DNA of 64,000 nt, taken from positions 558,001 through 622,000 of the forward strand of contig JACKDU010000005.1 of the NCBI GenBank assembly GCA_020633335.1, in the 5' to 3' direction. Origin of the DNA: Myxococcales bacterium. GTDB taxonomy: Bacteria; Myxococcota_A; Polyangia; Nannocystales; Nannocystaceae. The notes under the pieces were generated by a model. It was not told the DNA's origin, searched no databases, and was given only the letters and a program-made list of their open reading frames with translations. Both the position numbers and the translations under genes were made by a program. This document shows, piece by piece, positions 45,089-52,840 of this stretch; the first letter of the stretch is position 1; each line of letters opens with the position of its first letter.

Positions 45089-46342
45089 CTAAAGGCGGAA
45101 GGTATAGCCGATGTCGATGGCGATGGTGAGCCGGTGCCGGCCGAGGCCGAGGTCGGCGAAGACCGCCTGCGAGCACCCGGCGGTGCTCGGGCCCGGGCCG
45201 TAGCCGGTGTAGTGGGCGCCGAGGCCGAAGCCGAGGCCATGGGCGCGGCGCGCCCCCAGTAACACGAGGAGCCCGGCCCGTCCACCGACCCGGCCGCCGA
45301 AGCGGCGACCGACGAGCGTGCCGTCACCGACCGCGCAGGCCGGACGCGGCGCCTCGGCGCGGCTCCGCACCGCCTCGCGCGCGCCGCCGAGCGCGAGCGA
45401 GAGCGGGAGCTCGAGGCGCCCGCGGGCGAGGGGGAGGCGGAGGCCGACGACGAGGTCGAGGCCCTGGGCGGTGAGGGCGAGCTTGGTCGGAACTTTGCTT
45501 CCGCCGGCCGCGAGGCCGAGGTCGCCGCCGACGTAGAGGCGCCGCCGGGCGCCCAGGAAGGCGCCGCCGCGGGCGATGAGGCCGCCCATCGACTCGCCCT
45601 CGACCGCGGGGTTTCCCGCGAGCTGGGGGAGGAGGAAGACCCCGATCGCGGCCCCGAGGGCGGCGCGGGGGACCAGCGGCGCGGGGGCCGGGGTCAAGGG
45701 GACGGCGGCGGGCTCGTCGGGGTCGGGGACGCTGTTCTCAGGGACAGCTTCGGATGGCGCGTCCTCGTCGCCCTCGTCGCCCTCGTCCTCGCCACCCTCG
45801 TCCGCCGGCGCGCCCTCGTCCCCGCCCTCGGACGGGGGAGCCGCGTCGGTCGCGTCGCCACCCGCGGCCTCGCCGCTCGGGGCGCCCGGCACGGGCCCCG
45901 TCGGCGCCGGCTTGAGGCTCGCCTGGGTGATCGGCCGGCCGCCCAGCGAGCGGATCAGGTCCTCGACCATCGGCCGGTCGTCGGCCGCCGGGCGGGCGGC
46001 GAGGTAGCGGTTGAGGGCGTCGATCGCCGCGCTCGCATGCTCGGCCTCGGCCTGGCGATCGCCGCGGGCGATCGCGGCCTCGACCAGGCGCTGGTGGCAG
46101 ATGCCGAGGTTGAATTCGAGCTTGGCGGCCGGGCGGAGGGCGTTGGCCTCCTCGAAGGCGACGATCGCCTTGGCGTACTTGCCCCGCTCAAAGGCCTTCT
46201 GCCCGCGCTTGACCGCGGCCGCGGCCGCCTTCTTGCGGGCCTCCTCGTCGTCGGCCGCCGGCGCCGCGCGGGCGGGGGAGGGGGTCGCCAGCGGCGCCGC
46301 GAGGGCGAGGGCGACCAGCGCGAGGGGGAGGCGGCGAGGCAC
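45089..46342 (-). CDS. TPR and beta-barrel outer-membrane protein
   Basis: 417 residues. Signal peptide (LALVALALAAPLATPSPARA). A TPR-like pair at ~30-120 (GQKAFERGKYAKAIVAFEEA, LGICHQRLVEAAIARGD), then a ~75-residue acidic linker (SEGGDEGAPADEGGEDEGDE). The last ~190 residues alternate as beta-strands and end in Phe-Arg-Leu (IAIDIGYTFRL). The barrel half resembles the protein at 20343-21143, also preceded by an acidic linker. Two Cys in the barrel half (PACAVGD, TAGCSQA) may pair. Its start lies under the end of the penicillin-binding protein frame. Confidence 0.75.
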   Translation of the reverse strand: MPRRLPLALVALALAAPLATPSPARAAPAADDEEARKKAAAAAVKRGQKAFERGKYAKAIVAFEEANALRPAAKLEFNLGICHQRLVEAAIARGDRQAEAEHASAAIDALNRYLAARPAADDRPMVEDLIRSLGGRPITQASLKPAPTGPVPGAPSGEAAGGDATDAAPPSEGGDEGAPADEGGEDEGDEGDEDAPSEAVPENSVPDPDEPAAVPLTPAPAPLVPRAALGAAIGVFLLPQLAGNPAVEGESMGGLIARGGAFLGARRRLYVGGDLGLAAGGSKVPTKLALTAQGLDLVVGLRLPLARGRLELPLSLALGGAREAVRSRAEAPRPACAVGDGTLVGRRFGGRVGGRAGLLVLLGARRAHGLGFGLGAHYTGYGPGPSTAGCSQAVFADLGLGRHRLTIAIDIGYTFRL

Positions 46343-48176
46343 GGCGAGCGGATCCTATCAGGTCCCCGGGCGGGGGCCGGGGCCGCCGGGGTGACCGTCG
46401 ACACGCCGCGCGCCCCGCCGGCGCGCGCGCGCCCTCGCCCGGGCGGGCGCGGCCGCCCGGCGCCGCCGCTCGCCGCTCCCAAGCGACATGTTCGATGCGA
46501 CATGTCCTTCGGGAGGGCCTTGCCTCGAAATGACGCGACCGACGACGCGGCGTCGTCGGTCGCGCGCGCCGCACCGCGGGGTGCGCTAGCCGCTCGCCGG
46601 CAGCGGGTTGGTGCCCTTGGCGACCGGGCCCAGGACCGGCGGGGGAGCTCGTCGTCGCCGCCGGCGCTCTCGGGGGGCGGCGCCTTGGGGCGGCCGGGCT
46701 CGGCGGCGGCGGCTCGGCGGCGGGCGGGCGCGGCTCGGCGGCGGCCTGGGCGACCACCGGCGCGCCCTTGGCCTCGCTCTCGGGGAGCGCGAGGCGGCCC
46801 TCGCTGGTCAGGCGGGCGGCCCCCTGCTCGCGGATCGCCTCGCGGCGCTCGAGGTAGATCTGGACCAGCCGGCGGGCGGCGTAGTGGGCCTTGATCTTCC
46901 ACTTGGGCTCGTTGGCGATGAGGACCGCGAAGGCGATCTCGGGGTTCTCCGCCGGCGCGTAGCCGACGAACCAGTTGTAGTTGAGCGCCGGCGCCTTCTT
47001 GCCGGTCAGCGATCCGGTCTTGCCGGCGACGACGACCCCCGGGATGTAGGGGTTGCCGCGGTCGTCCTTGAAGCTCTTGCGGGCGGTCCCCTCGGTGGTC
47101 GTCGCCACCATCATCGCGCCGACGCCGGAGGCGACCTCCTTGGCCAGCGCCCGCTCGCTCTTCGGCAGCGGCGGGGTCTGATCGCCGCCGTCGGGGCCGA
47201 TCACCTGGGCGACGATGTGCGGCGGCTGGAGGACGCCGCCGCGGGCGAAGACGCTGGCCATCAGGGCGCCGTGGACCGGGCTCATGTCGACGTGCCAGAA
47301 GCCGGCGGCGACCTTGGCCCGCTCGCGGGGCTCGGCTGGGATGTGGGCGGGGCTCCGCTCGAGCGGGAACTCGAAGGGGATGTCGCGCTCGAAGCCGACG
47401 GCCTTGGCGGCGTCGAGGAGGAGCTGGCCGTCGAGGTGGCGCTGGGCCAGCTTGGCCATGACGATGTTGTGGCTGTGGGCGATCGCCGACGCGAGGCTCT
47501 CGCAGCGGGTGTCGCGGGCCGGGTTGTCGGTGAGCATCTCGTCGGTGAGGCCGTGGAGGCCGCCGGAGAAGCACTCCTTGGTCTTGCCGTTGGCCCGCCG
47601 GCTCTTGAGGAGCGCGGCCGCGGTGACGAGCTTGAAGGTCGAGGCCGCCGGCGCCCAGGCGGTCGTCAGCACCTCGAGGGGATCGACCTGGGGATCCATG
47701 CTCGAGTGCCCGGCCATCGCCAGGACGGCGTTATCGCGGACGTCAAGGACGACCGCCGCCGCGTAGGGGACCTCGCGCGAGCGGAAGATCTCGAGGGCGC
47801 TCTCCTGCAGGACAGGATCGAGCGTATAGAGGATGCGGTGGCCGTCGGGGAGCTCCTGGACCAGCCGGCTGCGCGCTGGATCGACCGCGGGGGCGGCCTC
47901 TCCGGCGCTCGCGCCCTCGCCCGCGGCCGCGTCGGCGCCCGCGCCCGCGGAGCCGAAGGCGACCAGACGAGCGGCGCTGAGATCGAGGCGATCTTGCCAG
48001 GGGAGCGCGCTGACGGGCTCCTCCTGGGTCGGCTCGGCGACCACGGTCGCGGTCGCCCGGACGAGGTCGTGCTCCTCCGGGATCTCCTGCTGCTGGACGT
48101 AGTAGGCCATCGCCCCGAGGGAGGCGATGAAGAAGAGCGCGCCAATGCCGCCAAACCTGCGTGGGGGGGCTGACAT
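46188..48176 (-). CDS. penicillin-binding transpeptidase with disturbed C-terminal tail
   Basis: A membrane helix near the N-terminus (IGALFFIASLGAMAYYV) and a full transpeptidase domain: ASTFKLV (SxxK nucleophile), AHSHNIVM (SxN) and VVAGKTGSLTG (KTG). It crosslinks peptidoglycan in the periplasm. The frame as read continues to 46188, overlapping the next gene by 155 bases, but after ~46800 the codons turn poor. Two shifts of one base would give EPGRPKAPPPESAGGDDELP and then PVLGPVAKGTNPLPASG, ending at a TAG (46586-46588). So the true end is probably 46586, with small indels in the Pro-rich tail. The enzyme domain itself is intact. Start chosen at ATG 48176, before the membrane helix. Confidence 0.85.
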   Translation of the reverse strand: MSAPPRRFGGIGALFFIASLGAMAYYVQQQEIPEEHDLVRATATVVAEPTQEEPVSALPWQDRLDLSAARLVAFGSAGAGADAAAGEGASAGEAAPAVDPARSRLVQELPDGHRILYTLDPVLQESALEIFRSREVPYAAAVVLDVRDNAVLAMAGHSSMDPQVDPLEVLTTAWAPAASTFKLVTAAALLKSRRANGKTKECFSGGLHGLTDEMLTDNPARDTRCESLASAIAHSHNIVMAKLAQRHLDGQLLLDAAKAVGFERDIPFEFPLERSPAHIPAEPRERAKVAAGFWHVDMSPVHGALMASVFARGGVLQPPHIVAQVIGPDGGDQTPPLPKSERALAKEVASGVGAMMVATTTEGTARKSFKDDRGNPYIPGVVVAGKTGSLTGKKAPALNYNWFVGYAPAENPEIAFAVLIANEPKWKIKAHYAARRLVQIYLERREAIREQGAARLTSEGRLALPESEAKGAPVVAQAAAEPRPPAAEPPPPSPAAPRRRPPRAPAATTSSPAGPGPGRQGHQPAAGERLAHPAVRRARPTTPRRRSRHFEARPSRRTCRIEHVAWERRAAAPGGRARPGEGARAPAGRAACRRSPRRPRPPPGDLIGSARRASPPPPRAGRPRPRGAAGDPLPRPRGAGGRRRGGPQEGGRGRGQARAEGL
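46473..46514. repeat. 14-base-period element, copy E
   Basis: CCGCTCCCAAGCGA, CATGTTCGATGCGA and CATGTCCTTCGGGA at 46473, 46487 and 46501, with the two CATGT cores exactly 14 apart. It lies about 130 bases upstream of the TPR/barrel gene start (46342, minus), in what would be a gap if the penicillin-binding protein ends at 46586. Confidence 0.5.
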
Positions 48177-48422
48177 CTGCCTGGGTGATAGCAGCGGGGA
48201 TCGGCGCCGGTCAAAAACGCGGCAGGTCGACGCGCCTCGGCGCGAGGTCCACCTTTGCGGCGCCGGAGGCCGACGCCGGCGCGCAGCGGGCGTTGGCGCG
48301 CGATCGTGGTCGTACATCGTGGGAGGAGCCCGCACTCCCTTGGCCCGGCGGGCCCGCTCCCCGCCGGAGGTCTGGTAAGTTTGCAAGCCGGGGATGACCG
48401 AGCCTGGCCCCGCATCTCGACT

Positions 48423-49307
48423 ATGCGCGACGAGACGATTGTCACCGTAATCAACAAGTCCGACGACACGGGCGGGGGTCGGATCAAGAAGGATGCCTGC
48501 TTGGTGGTCATCTATGGCGCCGAGCTCGGTCGCAAGTACAACATCGACGGCCGCGAGATGACGATCGGTCGGGCGACGATCAACGACATCTGCGTCTCCC
48601 AGGACTCCGTCTCCCGGACCCACGCGACCCTCCACGTCGACGACAACGGCGTCCGGATCCGCGACAACGAGTCGACCAACGGCACCTACGTCAACGATCA
48701 CAAGATCCACGAGGCCTGGCTCAAGGACGGCGACCTCGTGAAGATCGGCCGGTCGATCTTCAAGTTCCTCACCGGCGACAACATCGAGAGCTCGTACCAC
48801 GAGGAGATCTACCGCCTCTCGACCGTCGACGGCCTCACCCAGATCTTCAACAAGCGCTACTTCATCGAGACCCTCGACCGCGAGCTCAGCCGGGCCCGCC
48901 GCTACGATCGCCCGCTCGCCCTGGTGATGTTTGACATCGACCACTTCAAGGCCTGCAACGACACCTACGGCCACCGCGCCGGTGACTACGTCCTCCGCGA
49001 GATCGCCAACCTGGTCCGGGATCGGGCCCGCAAAGTCGACGTGGTCGCCCGCTACGGCGGCGAGGAGTTTGCGATCATCCTCCCGGAGATCGACCTCCAG
49101 GGGGCCGCGGTGATGGCCGAGAAGGTGCGGGCGATGATCGAGGGGACCAGGTTCGTCTTCGAGGGGCGCCACATCCCGGTGACGATCTCGGTCGGCGTCG
49201 CCGAGCTCGCGCCGAGCCTGGCGAACGCGGATGACCTGATCAAGATGGCCGACGCCCGCCTCTACAAGGCGAAAGAGGGCGGCCGCAACCGCGTGATCGT
49301 CGACTGA
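48423..49307 (+). CDS. FHA-GGDEF diguanylate cyclase
   Basis: 294 residues. FHA domain at ~30-120: MTIGRATINDICVSQDSVSR, then NESTNGTYVND; the Gly-Arg, Ser and Asn residues that read phospho-Thr peptides are present. GGDEF domain at ~135-290: DHFKACNDTYGH (metal/GTP site) and RYGGEEFAIILPE (active-site GGEEF). RKVD sits five residues before GGEEF, as the inhibitory I-site. It makes cyclic-di-GMP and may be switched by phospho-threonine proteins. Bdellovibrio DgcB has the same architecture and is needed for prey invasion. It is divergent from the penicillin-binding protein gene. Confidence 0.94.
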   Translation: MRDETIVTVINKSDDTGGGRIKKDACLVVIYGAELGRKYNIDGREMTIGRATINDICVSQDSVSRTHATLHVDDNGVRIRDNESTNGTYVNDHKIHEAWLKDGDLVKIGRSIFKFLTGDNIESSYHEEIYRLSTVDGLTQIFNKRYFIETLDRELSRARRYDRPLALVMFDIDHFKACNDTYGHRAGDYVLREIANLVRDRARKVDVVARYGGEEFAIILPEIDLQGAAVMAEKVRAMIEGTRFVFEGRHIPVTISVGVAELAPSLANADDLIKMADARLYKAKEGGRNRVIVD

Positions 49308-49516
49308 TCGGCGTGCTTCGGCGTGGGCCCCCGGATCGCCGGTCGCTGGCGCGGGGGTCCTCTCGCGACCGGGGGAGCGAGCGGAGCGATGGCGGCGCGC
49401 TGGCGGCGCTGGGGCGGCTCGGGCGCTGGGGCGGGGTGGCCGCGCTCCTGGGGGATCCGGCGGACGCGGCGATGCTTGCTTCCGCGCCTTCGCTCGGCCT
49501 ACCTTGGCCCTCCGCC

Positions 49517-50908
49517 GTGGCCCTCCAGCGATCCACCGCGCCGACCGGCGCCCGCATCCAGCTCCTCAACGCCGCCCTCGCCGATCAGATCGCCGCCGGC
49601 GAGGTCGTCGAGCGGCCGGCGTCGGCGGTCAAGGAGCTGGTCGAGAACGCGATCGACGCGGGCGCGACCCGGGTCGACGTCGAGCTCGAGGACGGCGGCC
49701 TCACCAGCATCCGGGTGATCGACAACGGCGGGGGGATCCACCCGGAGGACCTGCCGCTGGCGATCACCCGCCACGGCACCTCCAAGGTCCGCGGGCCCGA
49801 GGATCTGATCGACATCCAGACCCTGGGCTTTCGCGGCGAGGCGCTGGCGAGCATGGCCGCCGTCGCCCACCTCTCGCTGCGCTCGCGGCAGCCCCAGGCG
49901 CCGGTCGGCGCCGAGATCCGGACGGTCCCGGGGGAGGTCCCGCGGCCCTCGCCGGTCGGCATGCCCCACGGCACTCAGGTCGAGATCCGCGGGCTCTTCT
50001 CGAACGTCCCCGCCCGCCGCAAGTTCATGCGCTCGGAGGCGACCGAGGTCGGCCACTGCTCGGAGACCCTGCTGCGGATCGGCCTCATCCACCCCGAGGT
50101 CCACCTCGTCCTCCGCCACGGCAAGCGCGAGCTGATCAACCTACCGGCCGGGACCCTGGACGAGCGGGTGACGCGGGTGCTCGAGCGGCGGGGGAGCGGG
50201 CCCTTCTTCGCGTTCTCCGGCGAGGAGGACCAGATCACGGTGAAGGGGTGGATCGCCGACCCGCGGACCCTGAGCCCGGGGCGCGGCGGCCTCTACATCG
50301 TCACCCGGCGGCGGGTGGTCAAGGAGCGCAACATCTCGCAGATCCTCGGGCAGGCGCTCGGCGAGGGGAGCACCGCGCTCGGCTGCCTGATCGTCGAGCC
50401 GCCGCCGGCGACCGTCGACGTCAACGTCCACCCCCAGAAGTCGGAGATCCGCTTCAGCGACCCCCAGCGGGTCTACGCGGCGCTCCGGCGGATCCTCGCG
50501 CGGGAGCTGCAGCGGGCGCCCTGGGCGGCGCCGCGGGAGGATGTCGGAGAGGACATGTCTCTTGGGGCGGGTGCGGTGCGCGGCGACGAGGGGGTGAGCG
50601 CGGCCGCCGACGGCGAGGCCGCGGGGCCCGAGGCGGCGATCGAGCGCTGGGCCGGCCGCCGGCCGGAGCCGGAGGGGCCCTCGCTCCGCGGCCGCGAGGA
50701 GGTCGGGGACGAGGGCGCGGGGCCGCGGGGCGGGCGCGGGCGCGGGCGGCCTCGCCGCGGCGGCGGCGGCGAGGCGGCGCGGATCCCCGCCTTTGGCCCG
50801 GGCCTGCGGGCGCCGGTCGGCTTCGTCGTCGACCGCGAGCCCGAGCGCGGGCCGAACGCGGCCGGGCGTCGGTGCAGATGTCCGCAGAGACAGGTGACGC
50901 GGAGCTAG
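49517..50908 (+). CDS. mutL: MutL, N-terminal ATPase part (frame broken)
   Basis: 463 residues from GTG 49517. All GHKL ATPase motifs are intact: LVENAIDAGATRVDV, DNGGGIHPEDL, TRHGTSKV, LGFRGEALASMAAV, GTQVEIRGLFSNVPARRKFM. Then come KSEIRF and the start of the linker. MutL couples mismatch recognition by MutS to strand removal. Codons stay good to about base 50860, then turn poor (RRCRCPQRQVTRS) and the frame stops at 50908. The dimerisation domain continues in the frame one base back. Elements F and G lie in the linker, G exactly at the break. Sequence error, mutation, or a split gene remain open. Confidence 0.88.
   Translation: MALQRSTAPTGARIQLLNAALADQIAAGEVVERPASAVKELVENAIDAGATRVDVELEDGGLTSIRVIDNGGGIHPEDLPLAITRHGTSKVRGPEDLIDIQTLGFRGEALASMAAVAHLSLRSRQPQAPVGAEIRTVPGEVPRPSPVGMPHGTQVEIRGLFSNVPARRKFMRSEATEVGHCSETLLRIGLIHPEVHLVLRHGKRELINLPAGTLDERVTRVLERRGSGPFFAFSGEEDQITVKGWIADPRTLSPGRGGLYIVTRRRVVKERNISQILGQALGEGSTALGCLIVEPPPATVDVNVHPQKSEIRFSDPQRVYAALRRILARELQRAPWAAPREDVGEDMSLGAGAVRGDEGVSAAADGEAAGPEAAIERWAGRRPEPEGPSLRGREEVGDEGAGPRGGRGRGRPRRGGGGEAARIPAFGPGLRAPVGFVVDREPERGPNAAGRRCRCPQRQVTRS
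50526..50567. repeat. 14-base-period element, copy F (inside mutL linker)
   Basis: GATGTCGGAGAGGA (50540-50553) and CATGTCTCTTGGGG (50554-50567). It is read in frame as DVGEDMSLG directly after the conserved N-terminal domain, a position where MutL linkers vary freely. The match in phase and core sequence to the intergenic copies suggests insertion rather than chance. Confidence 0.45.
50863..50904. repeat. 14-base-period element, copy G (at the mutL frame break)
   Basis: GATGTCCGCAGAGA (50877-50890) followed by CAGGTGACGCGGAG (50891-50904). It shares the G(A/G)GA end of the middle unit with copy F and lies where the mutL coding frame changes. The second core is CAGGT, so the match is weaker than in the other copies. 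Confidence 0.35.
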
Positions 50909-51888
50909 TCGGGCTCCGCGAGCGGGCCGCGGTCGGGCGCGCGGGGGGCCTTGCGAGCGCCGCCCAGGGCCGGGCCGCGGGGCTCCGCGCGGGGCCGGCA
51001 GAACGCTCGACGAACGTCGCTTCGGAGGAGAGCGGCGCGAGCGGGGGCGGGTCGCGGGGCTACCGCCTCGGCACCCGCGCGCTCGACCAGGACTACGCGA
51101 GCCACAAGCGCGACGTCCGGGCGGCGGCCGCCGAGCTCCGCCAGAGCCGCGAGGTCGAGGTCGCGGCGCCGACGCCAGCGCCCGCGCGCCCGGCGATCGG
51201 CCCCCTCTTCGCCGGCGTGCCGATGCCGCCGCCGCCGATCGACGAGGACGAGGACGAGGAGGACGACGAGGTCGACGAGGCGCCGGCGATCGCCGCCCGC
51301 CCCGAGGCCGCCGGCGAGGAGGCGAGCGCCGCCCTCCCGCGCCTCCTCACCTGTCTCCCGGGACCGGTCGCCGTCTTCGCCGCGGGCGAGGAGCTCCTCG
51401 CGGTCGACCTCCGCAAGCTCCGCTCCCACCTGGTCCTCCGCCGGCTCCTGCGCGACCTCAAGGGCGAGCGCCACCTCGCGGTCCAGGGGCTCCTGACGCC
51501 GGTGGTCGTCCGCCGCCAGGCCGACGAGGTCCGCCTCTGCGCGGCCGCCCGCGAGGAGCTCCTCGGCCTCGGCGTCGACCTCGACGCCTTCGGCGAGGAC
51601 GCGGTCGTGGTCCGCGGGGTGCCGGCCCAGCTCCGCTCCTGCCTCGACGACGCCGACGTCGCTGACCTCATCGATCGGGTGGTCCCCTGGCTCCGCCTCC
51701 GCCAGAGCGATCGCCGCCAGGCCGAGCCCCAGGCGCTCCTCTCGGCGATGGCCGCGACCGAGTCCCGCGACCCCGCGCCGCGCCTCGCCCGGCGCTGGAT
51801 CGCCGAGCTCCTCGAGGGCGGGGAGCGCCTCGACGAGGTCCCGGGGGTCGCCCGCTGGAGCGCCGCGGCCCTCCTCGGCGGGCGGTGA
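50878..51888 (+). CDS. mutL: MutL, C-terminal dimerisation part
   Basis: 336 residues if read from ATG 50878; more likely the second half of one gene. The first ~110 residues are linker, including an Asp/Glu run (IDEDEDEEDDEVDEAPA). The last ~180 match the MutL C-terminal domain (AVFAAGEELLAVDLRKLRSH, LLTPVVVRRQADEVRL, AVVVRGVPAQLRSCLDDADV). In endonuclease-type MutL the first of these carries DQHA; here the position reads DLRK, so no nicking activity is expected. It is followed after four bases by miaA. Confidence 0.8.
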   Translation: MSAETGDAELVGLRERAAVGRAGGLASAAQGRAAGLRAGPAERSTNVASEESGASGGGSRGYRLGTRALDQDYASHKRDVRAAAAELRQSREVEVAAPTPAPARPAIGPLFAGVPMPPPPIDEDEDEEDDEVDEAPAIAARPEAAGEEASAALPRLLTCLPGPVAVFAAGEELLAVDLRKLRSHLVLRRLLRDLKGERHLAVQGLLTPVVVRRQADEVRLCAAAREELLGLGVDLDAFGEDAVVVRGVPAQLRSCLDDADVADLIDRVVPWLRLRQSDRRQAEPQALLSAMAATESRDPAPRLARRWIAELLEGGERLDEVPGVARWSAAALLGGR

Positions 51889-51892
51889 GCGG

Positions 51893-52840
51893 ATGACGGA
51901 GCGACCCCGGGTCCTCGCCCTCGTCGGCCCGACGGCGGCCGGCAAGTCGGCCCTCGGGCTCGAGCTCGCCGAGCGCCTCGGGCTGCCGATCTTGTGCCTC
52001 GACTCGGTGCAGGTCTACCGCGGCCTCGACATCGGCTCGGCGAAGCCCACCCCGGCCGATCGCGCCCGCGTCCGCCACGAGCTCCTCGACCTCGTCGATC
52101 CCGACGCGACCTTCAGCGCCGGCGACTACGCGCGGGCGGCGTGGTCGCTCCTCGGGCGCGGCGGCGGCCTCTTCGTCGGCGGCACCGGCTTCTACCTCCG
52201 GGCGACGGCCTTCACCGGGAGCGGCGGCGAGGGGGCGGGGGAGGGCGACGCCGCCGACGATCCCCGGCGCGTGAGCTTCATGGCGGAGTGGGAGGCGCGC
52301 GAGCGGGCGAGCGCCGGATCGATCCACGGCGAGCTGAGCCGCCGCGATCCCGAGACCGCGGCCGCCGTCCACCCGCGCAACCTGGTTCGCGCCCTCCGTG
52401 CGCTTTGGCTCTGCGAGCTCCACGGCCGGCCGGTATCCGAGGTTCGCCGCCGTGATCCGCCGCGCGCACGCGTCGACCTCGGGATGATCGTTCTCGACCC
52501 TGGCGTCGAGATCGTCGACCGGGCGATCGACCGGCGCTGTGAGGCGATGCTCGCCGCCGGCTGGCTTGACGAGGTGGAGATGCTCCGGCGACGTGGGTAT
52601 GATGCGCGCCACAAAGCGATGCGAAGCCTCGGTTATTCCCAGCTCCTCGCGGTCGTCGAGGGGCGTCAGCGCCTCGTGGACGCGTCCGCCGAGATCAAGG
52701 CGGCGACCCGCGCCTACGCCCGGCGGCAGCGGACCTACTTCCGCCACCAGCTGCCGGCGGCCTGGCGCGTCGACCTCCGCGATCCTGCGGCGGCGCCCTG
52801 GGCCGCGATCGAGGCCTTCGCGCTTGGAGGCACCCCGTGA
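51893..52840 (+). CDS. miaA: tRNA dimethylallyltransferase MiaA
   Basis: 315 residues. P-loop GPTAAGKSALG near the N-terminus, then LDSVQVYRGLDIGSAKPT, the tRNA/DMAPP-binding signature, FVGGTGFYLRA and RALWLCELHGRPVS. MiaA adds the dimethylallyl group to A37 of tRNAs that read codons starting with U. Length is normal. A short Gly/Glu-rich insert (GSGGEGAGEGDAADDP) replaces the usual Pro-rich loop after the FYL helix. It starts four bases after mutL, the neighbour in many bacteria, and its stop overlaps the GTG of accA. Confidence 0.95.
   Translation: MTERPRVLALVGPTAAGKSALGLELAERLGLPILCLDSVQVYRGLDIGSAKPTPADRARVRHELLDLVDPDATFSAGDYARAAWSLLGRGGGLFVGGTGFYLRATAFTGSGGEGAGEGDAADDPRRVSFMAEWEARERASAGSIHGELSRRDPETAAAVHPRNLVRALRALWLCELHGRPVSEVRRRDPPRARVDLGMIVLDPGVEIVDRAIDRRCEAMLAAGWLDEVEMLRRRGYDARHKAMRSLGYSQLLAVVEGRQRLVDASAEIKAATRAYARRQRTYFRHQLPAAWRVDLRDPAAAPWAAIEAFALGGTP

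Noticed and set aside
50850..50900. Programmed -1 frameshift in mutL
   Set aside because: No slippery heptamer and no obvious stem-loop at the right distance; the position coincides with a repeat copy and poor codons instead.
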